A stretch of 18,864 nucleotides of DNA, taken from assembly GCA_005793025.1 (NCBI GenBank), contig SXQI01000142.1, forward strand, positions 1 to 18,864. The letters run 5' to 3'. The first letter of the stretch is position 1. Each line of letters begins with the position of its first letter. This DNA comes from Verrucomicrobiales bacterium (GTDB lineage Bacteria > Verrucomicrobiota > Verrucomicrobiia > Limisphaerales > SXQI01). The notes beneath the pieces were generated by a model. It was not told the origin of the DNA. It worked only from the letters and a program-made list of their open reading frames with translations, and ran no database searches. Positions 1 through 8,003 of the stretch are shown in pieces. Both the position numbers and the translations under genes were made by a program.

Positions 1-2314
1 CGCTACTCCGGTAAGTGAAGGCGTAGGCCACGCTTTTGCTGCCGTCTGCTACGTTTTTACCTCTGAAAACATCAAATAATTCGACCTTCTCTAGATGTGC
101 CGGTTTAACTTGGCGCACCACCGCGAGGATTGATTCATGGGAAGTCTCCTCAGGCACGATCATGGCGACGTCCCTCCGAATGCTGGGAAACATCGGGAGC
201 GGTTTAAAAGATTTGTTCGTGTTTCGACGCGCCAAGAGCAGGTCTAAGTTCAGCTCGGCAAGAAACACAGGGTCCCGCAAATCGTACTGTTTCGCAAGCG
301 ATGGAAGGAGTTGACCAAATTCGCCAATGGTTTGTTTGCCGAGGTGAAGGGTTGCCGCTTCCAAATACAATTCTGAAGGACAGGTGGCACGGCGTTGGCA
401 AGTATAACCGCGGAGCCCGAGTGTTTCGAGTAACTCCTCTAGGAGGCCTTTCAGGTCTGAGAGGTCGAGACGAGCTTCACGATCTTCCCCACTCCAAAAC
501 CCAACGAGACGACGACCCGTGATCGCAATTGCTACCCGTCGTTCTTCGCGGACTAACTCCCCTTCCCTAGTGAAAATCTTCCCCAATTCGAACAACCGGA
601 CATCGGCCACAAACTGATGCAAATTATGGCTGAGCGAATCCAACAGGCCGGGTATTAAACTCGAACGCAAAACATTCATGTCAACGCTCAATGGGTTAGC
701 TAACCCAACGGATTCCACAGAAATCAGATTTGCAGCCTTGGAAGAAATAAGGGTCTGTCCTTGGGCCTCAGAAAGTCCCGAAGCGGCTAGCAAGGATCGC
801 ACCTCACTCAGTTCATCAAAAACTGTGTCGAACTGATTACTCCCCACCACACCTTTCGGCGGGGTGACAGGGATACGATCCACGCCGTAAAGCCGGGCGA
901 TCTCTTCAATCAGATCCACCTCTTGTTTCAGATCAACTCGATAACTTGGGATAGTAACAATCGCCGAATCGTCAACCGCCACCGTTTCCAATCCTAAAGA
1001 TTTCAGGTATTGCAATTGGACCTCGCCGGAAAGGACAAGCCCCAGCAGTTGATTAGTTCTGGCGAACCGCAACGTGATCGTCTTGACCTTCGGTTCTTGC
1101 GAATAAACATCTACCATCCCAGAGGTGATGATTCCACCAGCAATATCAACCATTAATTGTGCGGCTCGGTGACTCGCCCAGTTGCAGATTCCGATATCAG
1201 CACCTCGTTCAAAGCGGTAGGAAGCATCGCTCCTTAAGTCCAGTTTTTTAGAAGTAGCCCGAATCGATTGTGGTTGAAAATATGCACTCTCGAGAAGGAC
1301 GTCCACCGTCTGCGGATTAATCTCGCTATTCTGCCCACCCATCACCCCGGCCAAGGCAATCCCCCGCTCCGCATCCCCAATCATCAGCATTTGCGTTGTC
1401 AGCGAACGAGTTTGACCATCTAAGGTAACAAATGTTTCGCCCTCTTTTGCACGTCGAACAACGATTGTATGGTCCCTTAGCAGGCCGAAATCGAAGGCGT
1501 GCAAGGGTTGACCGCATTCGAGCATGACAAAATTCGTGATATCTACGACGTTGTTGATGCTTCGAACGCCCACTCTCTCCAGTGTCGATTTTAGCCAAGC
1601 GGGACTCGGGGCGATCTTGATCCCGCGTATCAGACGAACCGTGTAGCGTGGACAAAGTTCAGGATCCTCAACACGCACAATCACGTTTGCAGAAATATCA
1701 TCATTTAAAACTAGCGCCGGAAGCACCGGAACCCTGAGCGGATTCCCCGTCAGGGCACTGATCTCCCGAGCGATTCCGAGGACACTGTTGAGGTCCGGTC
1801 GGTTCGGTGTGATCTCGAGATCAAACACCACATCACTCTCCCCACGACCGAGGTAAGTAGCAAACGGCTGCCCCACCTGAGCGTCATTTGGTAAAATAAG
1901 TAACCCATCGACCACATCCGGAAGTCCAAGCTCCTGCGGAGAACACATCATCCCCTGAGATTCGACACCACGGATTTTACCAACTTTGATCGTAAACGCG
2001 GTCTCTCCGGGTTTTGCTGGCAGAGAAGCTCCCGGCAAGATCAATGGCACTTTGTCGCCTGCTGAGAAATTCTGCGCACCACACACGATCTGCCTCTCAC
2101 CAGTGCCATCGTTGACACGGCACAAAGAAAGCTTATCGGCGTTGGGATGTTTTTCACGGGTGACCACTTGGGCCACGACCACTCCTTTAAAATCGCCGCC
2201 CAATTCCGTCATCCCCTCGACTTCGATGCCTAGCATCGTCAACCGCTCGGAAAGTTCAGCAGGTGACCAAGGGAAATCAACGTATTGCCGGAGCCAGTTT
2301 AGTGTGACTTTCAT
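1..2314 (-). CDS. pheT: Phenylalanyl-tRNA synthetase beta subunit (3' end outside window)
   Basis: Beta subunit of the heterotetrameric cytoplasmic Phe-tRNA synthetase, which charges tRNA-Phe together with PheS. The reading frame is open from the ATG at 2314 to the left edge, about 771 codons, so only the last few dozen residues are missing against a usual length near 800. The N-terminus MKVTLNWLRQYVD is typical. It is followed by the EMAP-like tRNA-binding region (HPNADKLSLC, IVCGAQN), the B3/B4 editing region (FDLEITPNRPDLNS, LDGQTR, ALAGVMGG), the B5 region (SDASYRFERG, VDLIEEIARLYG) and the start of the C-terminal anticodon-binding (FDX-ACB) domain (FPSIRRDVAMIV, then KSVAYAFTYRSS at the edge). 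I checked the frame at several points and found no frameshift. It lies 48 nt after pheS and is surely co-transcribed with it. No Shine-Dalgarno motif precedes the start. Confidence 0.96.
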   Translation of the reverse strand, partial: MKVTLNWLRQYVDFPWSPAELSERLTMLGIEVEGMTELGGDFKGVVVAQVVTREKHPNADKLSLCRVNDGTGERQIVCGAQNFSAGDKVPLILPGASLPAKPGETAFTIKVGKIRGVESQGMMCSPQELGLPDVVDGLLILPNDAQVGQPFATYLGRGESDVVFDLEITPNRPDLNSVLGIAREISALTGNPLRVPVLPALVLNDDISANVIVRVEDPELCPRYTVRLIRGIKIAPSPAWLKSTLERVGVRSINNVVDITNFVMLECGQPLHAFDFGLLRDHTIVVRRAKEGETFVTLDGQTRSLTTQMLMIGDAERGIALAGVMGGQNSEINPQTVDVLLESAYFQPQSIRATSKKLDLRSDASYRFERGADIGICNWASHRAAQLMVDIAGGIITSGMVDVYSQEPKVKTITLRFARTNQLLGLVLSGEVQLQYLKSLGLETVAVDDSAIVTIPSYRVDLKQEVDLIEEIARLYGVDRIPVTPPKGVVGSNQFDTVFDELSEVRSLLAASGLSEAQGQTLISSKAANLISVESVGLANPLSVDMNVLRSSLIPGLLDSLSHNLHQFVADVRLFELGKIFTREGELVREERRVAIAITGRRLVGFWSGEDREARLDLSDLKGLLEELLETLGLRGYTCQRRATCPSELYLEAATLHLGKQTIGEFGQLLPSLAKQYDLRDPVFLAELNLDLLLARRNTNKSFKPLPMFPSIRRDVAMIVPEETSHESILAVVRQVKPAHLEKVELFDVFRGKNVADGSKSVAYAFTYRSS

Positions 2315-2362
2315 GAGAAATTCTTGCCGTCAGTTTTAATCAGAATCAATCGATTAGGTGCC

Positions 2363-3367
2363 TCAAAACTGGGATAGAAAACGCACATCATTTTGGTAGA
2401 AAAGACGAATATCTGTGATGCCGTAGCGGATCATCGCGATACGTTCGATACCAAACCCGAACGCCCATCCACTCCAAACCTCAGGGTCATAACCCACGGT
2501 TTTGAACACTTGAGGATGAACCATCCCACACCCAGCGATTTCGAGCCAATCTTTGCCCATTTTTTTGACAAGCGGGCTTGAAAAATCAATCTCCATACTC
2601 GGTTCTGTGTATGAAAAATAGTGCGGGCGAAACCGTAATTTCACTTCGTCCCCCAATAACTGCTTAAAGACAAACTCCACAGTTCCTTTGAGGTCGCCCA
2701 TCGTAACGTTCTTATCGACGTAGAGACCTTCGATTTGATGGAATGTAGGGTTATGCGTCGCATCGGCATTATCCCGCCGATAAACCCTCCCAGGAACAAT
2801 GATCCGGATCGGTGGCACCTGTTTTTCCATCACACGAATCTGAACCGATGAGGTATGGGTGCGGAGCAAATGCTTGCTTGGCGCAGAAAGATGGAATGTG
2901 TCCTGCGCATCCCGAGCAGGATGATCCGCCGGCGTGTTTAATGCATCAAAACAATGGTATTCATCTTCAATCTCCGGACCATCAGCAACCACAAACCCCA
3001 GCTTGCGAAAACAACCAACGATATCCTCCGTCACTTGTGTCAGTGGATGCAACTTACCAATCGAGTTCCGCCGACCTGGCAACGTGAAGTCCGTAGGGTT
3101 TTTTGGCAACGCAGCCTTAAGTTCAAGCACACTCCGTCGACTCGTTAGGGCGGTCTCCAATTGTCCCTTGGCGATGTTGACAAGCTTCCCTGCCGCAGGC
3201 TTTTCTTCCTTCGGCAATGTGCTCAACTGCTTGAGCATCAATGTGAACTTGCCACTCGTCCCTAGGTATTGGATCCGGACTTGTTCCAAGGCATTAAGAT
3301 CACTGGCTTGGTTGAAATCCTGAATAGCCTCCTGCTGCAACGGTTCAATCTGATCAAGGAAAGACAT
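2363..3367 (-). CDS. pheS: Phenylalanyl-tRNA synthetase alpha subunit
   Basis: Catalytic alpha subunit of Phe-tRNA synthetase, a class II aminoacyl-tRNA synthetase; 334 residues, a normal length. Visible parts are an N-terminal coiled-coil tRNA-binding arm (about residues 1-85), the LxPGR..G.LHPLT entry into the catalytic core (96-110), motif 2 (GRVYRRDNADATHNPTFHQIEG, split around residues 193-214) and motif 3 (GFGIERIAMIRYGI, 304-317), ending DIRLFYQNDVRFLSQF. The start at ATG 3367 (MSFLDQ) is chosen by family length. A 56-codon upstream extension from a TTG is open, but it would translate through the terminator hairpin and part of rplT. The start has no Shine-Dalgarno sequence: the bases before it are the terminator U-tract and CAATT. 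Confidence 0.97.
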   Translation of the reverse strand: MSFLDQIEPLQQEAIQDFNQASDLNALEQVRIQYLGTSGKFTLMLKQLSTLPKEEKPAAGKLVNIAKGQLETALTSRRSVLELKAALPKNPTDFTLPGRRNSIGKLHPLTQVTEDIVGCFRKLGFVVADGPEIEDEYHCFDALNTPADHPARDAQDTFHLSAPSKHLLRTHTSSVQIRVMEKQVPPIRIIVPGRVYRRDNADATHNPTFHQIEGLYVDKNVTMGDLKGTVEFVFKQLLGDEVKLRFRPHYFSYTEPSMEIDFSSPLVKKMGKDWLEIAGCGMVHPQVFKTVGYDPEVWSGWAFGFGIERIAMIRYGITDIRLFYQNDVRFLSQF

Positions 3368-3372
3368 AATTG

Positions 3373-3409
3373 AAAAAAACGGGCGACCAAGGATGCCTTG
3401 GTCGCCCGT
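3373..3409 (-). terminator. Strong intrinsic terminator / possible attenuator between rplT and pheS
   Basis: On the minus strand a perfect 14-bp stem (3396-3409 pairing with 3379-3392) closes a 3-nt loop (3393-3395) and is followed directly by seven U residues (3373-3379). This is a textbook Rho-independent terminator for rpmI-rplT transcripts. Only five bases separate the U-tract from the pheS ATG at 3367, so pheS must be reached by read-through or by regulated antitermination. No promoter was evident inside the 70-nt gap. Confidence 0.9.
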
Positions 3410-3437
3410 AGATTGAAAGTTTAACTTGGAACGTGCT

Positions 3438-3824
3438 TTAGGCCGTCGCAACTGCGGCTTGCGCGGTCTTGCCTTCAAGGGCTTTTTTGGCGACGGCGAT
3501 AAGCTGAGCAAAGGCAACCGAATCGCTGGCGGCAATATCTGCCAACACTTTGCGATCCAGCACCACTTGGGCAGCCTTCAGGCCTTCCATGAAACGGCTG
3601 TAGGTCATTCCTGCAGCACGGGTGGCTGCGTTGATGCGAACCTGCCACAAGGCGCGGAACGTGCGTTTCTTGACCTTGCGGTCGCGGAAAGCATATTGGC
3701 GTCCGTGGTCGAGTGCATCGGCCGCATAACGATAAAGTTTAGAGCGGCGCATCCGAAAGCCCTTGGCGGCTTTGATTGTTCGGATACGTCGTTTACGAGA
3801 GGCTGGACCGTTTGTCGCACGCAT
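3438..3824 (-). CDS. rplT: 50S ribosomal protein L20
   Basis: Large-subunit ribosomal protein that binds 23S rRNA and is needed early in 50S assembly. The 128 residues show the family core in order: an N-terminal basic tail (RKRRIRTIKAAKGFRMRRSKLYR), the YAFRDRKVKKRTFRALWQVRINAA helix region (about 43-67), MTYSRFMEGLKAA and DRKVLADIA. The C-terminus has an alanine/glutamine/threonine-rich extension of about ten residues beyond the usual 115-120. It lies 19 nt after rpmI in the usual rpmI-rplT pair. In E. coli and Bacillus, L20 represses its own operon by binding the leader mRNA; I see no recognisable L20-binding mimic in the short leader here. Confidence 0.97.
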   Translation of the reverse strand: MRATNGPASRKRRIRTIKAAKGFRMRRSKLYRYAADALDHGRQYAFRDRKVKKRTFRALWQVRINAATRAAGMTYSRFMEGLKAAQVVLDRKVLADIAASDSVAFAQLIAVAKKALEGKTAQAAVATA

Positions 3825-3843
3825 TGTCGGAAATTAGTTAAAA

Positions 3844-4053
3844 TTAATGGCTAAAAGGTAGGCTCTGAGTGATTCGATACACATCCGTGGAATCCACCAA
3901 TTTGGCGGTTCCAAGTGAACGACGGCGTTTCGCGTTCTTTGTGGCAAGCAAATGCCGTTTACCCGCGCGTGAGCGCAGCACTTTGCCAGACGCAGTGATT
4001 TTAAATCGCTTGGCTACGGCTTTCCGTGTTCGGTTTCCTTTTGGACGTCGCAT
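3844..4053 (-). CDS. rpmI: 50S ribosomal protein L35
   Basis: Small basic large-subunit ribosomal protein, 69 residues. The family core AKRFKITASGKVLRSRAGKRHLLATKNAKRRRSL occupies about residues 14-47. The N-terminus (MRRPKGNRTRKAV) differs from the common MPKMKT start but is equally basic. The C-terminal tail to residue 69 is somewhat longer than usual. It is the first gene of its transcription unit: a promoter lies 26-54 bp upstream and no infC gene precedes it, unlike the frequent infC-rpmI-rplT order. There is no clear Shine-Dalgarno sequence (AAGAACAGAG at most). Confidence 0.95.
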   Translation of the reverse strand: MRRPKGNRTRKAVAKRFKITASGKVLRSRAGKRHLLATKNAKRRRSLGTAKLVDSTDVYRITQSLPFSH

Positions 4054-4078
4054 AACTCTGTTCTTAAAAAGAGCGTGG

Positions 4079-4107
4079 AATATAGAATCCCATCATCAAG
4101 GTTGCAA
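4079..4107 (-). promoter_or_regulatory. Sigma70-type promoter for rpmI-rplT(-pheST)
   Basis: Reading on the minus strand, TTGCAA (4102-4107) is followed by a 17-bp spacer and TATATT (4079-4084). Each hexamer matches the consensus at four or five of six positions. Transcription would start near 4072, leaving a leader of about 20 nt before the rpmI ATG at 4053. Position, spacing and direction all fit; no experimental data. Confidence 0.5.
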
Positions 4108-4109
4108 GG

Positions 4110-4125
4110 ATATTTCAGGAAATAT
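4110..4125. promoter_or_regulatory. Palindrome upstream of the rpmI promoter
   Basis: A perfect inverted repeat ATATTTC-AG-GAAATAT lies two bases upstream of the -35 hexamer of the rpmI promoter. It could be an operator for a dimeric regulator or an AT-rich UP-like element. Short AT-rich palindromes also occur by chance. Confidence 0.3.
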
Positions 4126-4209
4126 TTCGAGTCTTTGTTGGAACATGGTCTCATAGGCCCATTATCCCGCTGAGAAGGTCTGTTTGATTGGGTGATAGTT
4201 TGAGACCCA

Positions 4210-6852
4210 TTAATCCTCAACAGAAGCCTCAATACCACGGATTTTCGACTCCCAAGTTGCTCTCAGACTGGGGAGATCTTCGGCCAGACGACGATAAAGT
4301 GCTACCGTGGCTGCCTTGTTTTTGAGCAATTCGGAAACTCTCCCTGCCGCCAATCCAGCTCTCTTTACCCAATACGGATCGGAAGATACCCCGCCAGAAT
4401 TGTTGCCGTAAACAATGTTTAATAATCGATCAAGCGAAGCTTTGAGTAATGCCGTGCGAGGATTGACGGCACTCGTTTCGGAGAGTTTCTCTAGCACGAG
4501 TGCCAACCCGAACTCCGCCTGATTCCTTGCAGCGACAGGGGCTGTCGAGAAGTCTAACACCTTCGCATACGCATTCGTTGCTTTACCGTAGTATTCAGGG
4601 AATTGAGAGGCTAACTGGAAGTAACAGTCTCCCATCTTACCAAAAGCAATCGGTTCGAGCCGATGCCCTGAGTACTGTTTGGGGATCATTGCGAAAGCGT
4701 TCAGGGCCTCAATGTAGTTGTTAAGGATGTTCGTGGAGTTGGCGATGCGTTGCTCGATGATGACATCTCCCAGCATAAACCAAGCTTCGGGAGCAAGATT
4801 GGTAGGGCAATTGGCATCACCGATTAGATTTGTGAGATAACCACGTGCATCGTTGTAGCCCTGCCGGAGAATCGCAGTCCGTGCAGCCATCAACTTGGCT
4901 TGATACCCAAGGCCATTAGGAGGCTGGTTGGTTGTCTGAAAAAGTCGTTGATAATTCAACTCCGCCGGACCCCATTGCTCCCGATTATAATAATAGTCTG
5001 CCACCCAGTTTTGCGCCATCGGGGCGAGAGCATGCAACGGGAATCGGCCAATGAAATTAGTGAATAGATGGAATGAATTTGTTTGGTCACCTCCTCTAAA
5101 AGTCATCCATGCTCTGTCAAATTGAGCCTCTGGGAATGAAGGATGGTTTGTGTGCACCGCAGCCCATTTTTCAAGTTCAATCGCCCCTTCAGTCCAACGG
5201 TTATCGAATGCGAGAGACCGTGCACGATTGAGTTCCGCCACGGTGCGAAAAGTCGAATGCGGTCTTTCAGCGATGAAATCATCCAGCAAACGACGGCCTT
5301 CAATGAAAGATCCACTCTCCACAAGTTGCTGAGCTACTGCCAACCATGCCTCCTCACTTTGGGGACTCTTCGGATGGCTTTTTACAAGCGACTCCATCGT
5401 CGTGCGAGCCTGTTTTATTTCACCTAATACGATCAAACTCCGCACAATTTGGTGACCAGCTTGGGCGACTAGGTTAGAACGGGCTCCCGGCAATTCTCCA
5501 AACTGATCGATGACGAGTTGGTAGTTGGTAACCGCCGAACTAAACTGAGCTTGCTGAAATAATGTATCCGCGACTTTGTAATGGGCCAACGCTCGATCCT
5601 CAGATTTGGGCAATCGTTCTGCTGCCGCTTGAAAAGCCTTTTGAGCTTCCACCATACGGTTCAATAGCGGGAGCCTCGAATCCTCCCAATAGGTCCAACC
5701 TTTTCCCAACAAAGCGTTTCCGCTGAGAGTGCTATTGGTTAGTTGAAAAATAATTGCGTCGAAATGGGTACGCGCCTTGATCAGAAACGTGGTCTGTGTC
5801 TTGTTAGAACCGGAACGCCAAGCCTCCAACTGCAATTCTCCCGACTTTAAATGGAACAAGTCGGCACCTTCCTCTAGTGGGTGCGCAGTCAGAAAATTTT
5901 CGAGTCGTGTGATTGCGTTTGTGCTCTTGCCTTGGGACAACAACAATTCAGCACCTTGCAACGCAGCTTGTCGGAGTTGGCTCGCGGGCATGTTGGTGGA
6001 CTGCGCCACGGCATCATAGGCCTCCAAAGCTTCGTTTAGTCGCCCAAGCCTCCGAAAAATCTCTCCACGTAACGCTAAGGTGTCCGCCTTCATCGTCGCA
6101 GAACGACTCAACTCCGATGCACGCAACGCATTCGTAGTAAACGAGAGCGCATCAGAAGCCTTACCTGCTGCAAGATCGACACGGGCCAATAGGTCGTAGC
6201 GCTCCCAATCGAGGTTGTCCGAAAGTTTCCATGTAGAAAGTGCCTGAAGTGCTTGGCGGGCTCGTTCGGTTTCGTTCTGGATTATTGCGATTCTTCCAAG
6301 CAACAAATAGCCCATCGCCACTGTGTCGTTGGTTAGCCCCTGACTGATTTTTCGGAATTCCCCCTGTGGATTACTGAGCAAATCCATTGCCACTGGCAGG
6401 TCCTTCTTCCGATACTGAGCCAACGCTTGGCTATAACTCGCTCCTAAACCGAGCGGCGACATGGGGTAATCACGATACAATCGACCGTAGTTTGCGGCTG
6501 CCCCCTCAAAATCTCCACGCGCCATCTGGGTCTCCCCCATCAATAATAGGAACTGATCCCCCAACGAACCTGCCTTTGGTAGCCCACGGTTCAACAAATC
6601 ATAGGCACCATCAAACATCCTAAGTTGATGCCGGGATTGTGCTTGGAGTAGTTGAGCTTCGGACGCATGAACGGAATTCGGGAATCGCAGAAGAAACCCT
6701 CCTAATTCCTTGTCGGCACGTTCATAGAAATGATCCTGAAATGCCTTACTTGCTGCTAAAAATGCTGCGGATTCAACGGTTTGTGCATGCAACGGAGCAT
6801 AGACCAGCAAGCTCCACACCCATAACCTTAGGATCCACCGACAACATCGCAT
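4210..6852 (-). CDS. Large exported tetratricopeptide-repeat protein
   Basis: An 880-residue protein with an N-terminal Sec signal (basic CCRWILRLW, hydrophobic VWSLLVYAPLHA, likely cleavage near residues 23-25), then almost entirely helix-pair repeats of TPR type: about 28-145 (YERADKELGGFLLRFPNS is CpoB/YbgF-like), 180-330, 400-480 (AHYKVADTLFQQAQFSSAVTNYQLVIDQF), 498-600 and 640-860. Such proteins act in the periplasm as protein-interaction scaffolds, for example in envelope maintenance or outer-membrane assembly; the actual partner is unknown. No catalytic motif and no lipobox are visible. It lies 63 nt after the DUF72 gene and is probably co-transcribed with it; the next genes downstream have their own promoter. 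Confidence 0.85.
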   Translation of the reverse strand: MRCCRWILRLWVWSLLVYAPLHAQTVESAAFLAASKAFQDHFYERADKELGGFLLRFPNSVHASEAQLLQAQSRHQLRMFDGAYDLLNRGLPKAGSLGDQFLLLMGETQMARGDFEGAAANYGRLYRDYPMSPLGLGASYSQALAQYRKKDLPVAMDLLSNPQGEFRKISQGLTNDTVAMGYLLLGRIAIIQNETERARQALQALSTWKLSDNLDWERYDLLARVDLAAGKASDALSFTTNALRASELSRSATMKADTLALRGEIFRRLGRLNEALEAYDAVAQSTNMPASQLRQAALQGAELLLSQGKSTNAITRLENFLTAHPLEEGADLFHLKSGELQLEAWRSGSNKTQTTFLIKARTHFDAIIFQLTNSTLSGNALLGKGWTYWEDSRLPLLNRMVEAQKAFQAAAERLPKSEDRALAHYKVADTLFQQAQFSSAVTNYQLVIDQFGELPGARSNLVAQAGHQIVRSLIVLGEIKQARTTMESLVKSHPKSPQSEEAWLAVAQQLVESGSFIEGRRLLDDFIAERPHSTFRTVAELNRARSLAFDNRWTEGAIELEKWAAVHTNHPSFPEAQFDRAWMTFRGGDQTNSFHLFTNFIGRFPLHALAPMAQNWVADYYYNREQWGPAELNYQRLFQTTNQPPNGLGYQAKLMAARTAILRQGYNDARGYLTNLIGDANCPTNLAPEAWFMLGDVIIEQRIANSTNILNNYIEALNAFAMIPKQYSGHRLEPIAFGKMGDCYFQLASQFPEYYGKATNAYAKVLDFSTAPVAARNQAEFGLALVLEKLSETSAVNPRTALLKASLDRLLNIVYGNNSGGVSSDPYWVKRAGLAAGRVSELLKNKAATVALYRRLAEDLPSLRATWESKIRGIEASVED

Positions 6853-6915
6853 ACGTCAAGAATGCCACCAATCCACTTAAAAGTCCAAGCCTCACCGATC
6901 CCTCTCCTTCACATT

Positions 6916-7896
6916 TTAGGGTCGATTTGCTCCATGGCCTTCCATCGCCAGACCCATCATGGCCTCGATTGTGGAAAGCGCATTTCCTTCGAGGCGGTTG
7001 TTGATAAAAATGAATGTTTTCTTTGGAGCCTCAACGCATTCTTTGACGCCCTCCTGAATCAGGGCTGCACCTGCTTTTCTCGCCTCATCATTCACCTCTT
7101 TTATTTGGTTATAGGGCTGGAATGCCTTCACAGCCTCAGCGTATTCCCTGCCCGGCCGCAATAAAAACCTTGCCGCAACCAATGAGGGATTTGTCCGACT
7201 CTGAGGAATCAACATTTGTTCACTCACTGGAGGCATTGCGGACCACGAATTGAAAACATGGGTCACACGATGTTCGGCCAAGCACCGAAAATAATCCTCG
7301 TGAAGCCAATTCTGATTTCTTAGTTCGATTGCGTAAGGCCAATCCTTCGGCAACTTTCCTAAGAAACGGTCGAGATCGCCGAGGAAATCGCGACCGTGTT
7401 CGTAATCCGATGGCCAGAAACGGGAGAATTCGAACATTATCACCCCCACTTTTTTAAGGATTGATTCGCACGGCGCGAGAAATGCCGTATGAAACAAATC
7501 CGCGTTCAGGTAGTCGGGATTCAGTCGCCCTGCTTGCACGCCAAATCTGGGGAGGTTCGGAAATTTTTTGATGGTGATCGTGTCGGTAACTTTGAAACCA
7601 AATTGGAACCCATCAGGCACCTGATCTGCTAACTTTTGCAGGGATTCTCTACGTGGAAAAACGTAATAAGCTGCATCGACGCAGACCGTGGAAAACACCT
7701 CAGCATACTCCTCTAAACTGTTTTGCTCGAAACGACTTGTCGAGACCTTGCCCCGCCACTGGTATCGCTCACGGGTGTATAACTGATCCATCCACCCCTG
7801 ATACTTCCAAGAAGACGTTCCAATATGGACACCTTTACTCGCAAGGAATTCGATCTTCAAACGTAACTGTTCGCGATCTATTGGCATTTCGAGCAA
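6916..7896 (-). CDS. DUF72 (YecE-like) family protein
   Basis: A 326-residue cytoplasmic TIM-barrel-like protein of the DUF72/YecE family. The signature HIGTSSWKYQGW is at residues 24-35. Other family blocks are YAEVFSTVCVDAAYYVFPRRESL, the FGFKVTDTITIKKFPN segment (99-114), GVIMFEFSRFWP (151-162), YAIELRNQNWL and, near the end, KKTFIFINNRLEGNALSTI, which corresponds to the family's YFNNH.xG.A block. The exact biochemical role of the family is unresolved. It is longer than the usual 240-290 residues, with an insert around residues 110-145. Starts at 7896 or at the Met three codons later are both possible. It is the first gene after the terminator at 7947-7981. Confidence 0.88.
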   Translation of the reverse strand: MLEMPIDREQLRLKIEFLASKGVHIGTSSWKYQGWMDQLYTRERYQWRGKVSTSRFEQNSLEEYAEVFSTVCVDAAYYVFPRRESLQKLADQVPDGFQFGFKVTDTITIKKFPNLPRFGVQAGRLNPDYLNADLFHTAFLAPCESILKKVGVIMFEFSRFWPSDYEHGRDFLGDLDRFLGKLPKDWPYAIELRNQNWLHEDYFRCLAEHRVTHVFNSWSAMPPVSEQMLIPQSRTNPSLVAARFLLRPGREYAEAVKAFQPYNQIKEVNDEARKAGAALIQEGVKECVEAPKKTFIFINNRLEGNALSTIEAMMGLAMEGHGANRP

Positions 7897-7946
7897 TAAT
7901 AGCCGACTTCAAACGTTACCGCGAGTTAACTTGAAACGAACCTGCG

Positions 7947-7981
7947 AAATAAAAAAGGGAGTGTCGAATCACGACACTCCC
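7947..7981 (-). terminator. Intrinsic terminator after the 891-residue repeat protein gene
   Basis: On the minus strand, a 10-bp perfect stem (7972-7981 with 7957-7966; GGGAGTGTCG) with a 5-nt loop is followed by TTTTTTATTT (7947-7956). It lies 22 nt after the stop codon at 8004 and upstream of the DUF72 gene, so it separates the two minus-strand transcription units. Confidence 0.9.
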
Positions 7982-8003
7982 CATCGATTTTTATCAACCG
8001 GGA

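Noticed and set aside
1326..1655. 109-codon minus-strand frame inside pheT
   Set aside because: It is a shadow in another frame of a clearly intact pheT reading frame.
3368..3535. 56-codon upstream extension of pheS from a TTG codon at 3535
   Set aside because: It would translate across the terminator hairpin and the end of rplT, adds a low-complexity basic stretch not found in PheS proteins, and the ATG at 3367 gives the normal family length and N-terminus.
4147..4207. Inverted repeat GGTCTCA ... TGAGACC downstream of the TPR gene
   Set aside because: The 7-bp arms are 47 bases apart, with no strong inner pairing and no U-tract, so it is not a convincing terminator or IS end.
4014..4238. 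74-codon minus-strand frame between the TPR gene and rpmI
   Set aside because: It overlaps the start of rpmI and the end of the TPR gene, crosses the proposed rpmI promoter and has no recognisable protein character.
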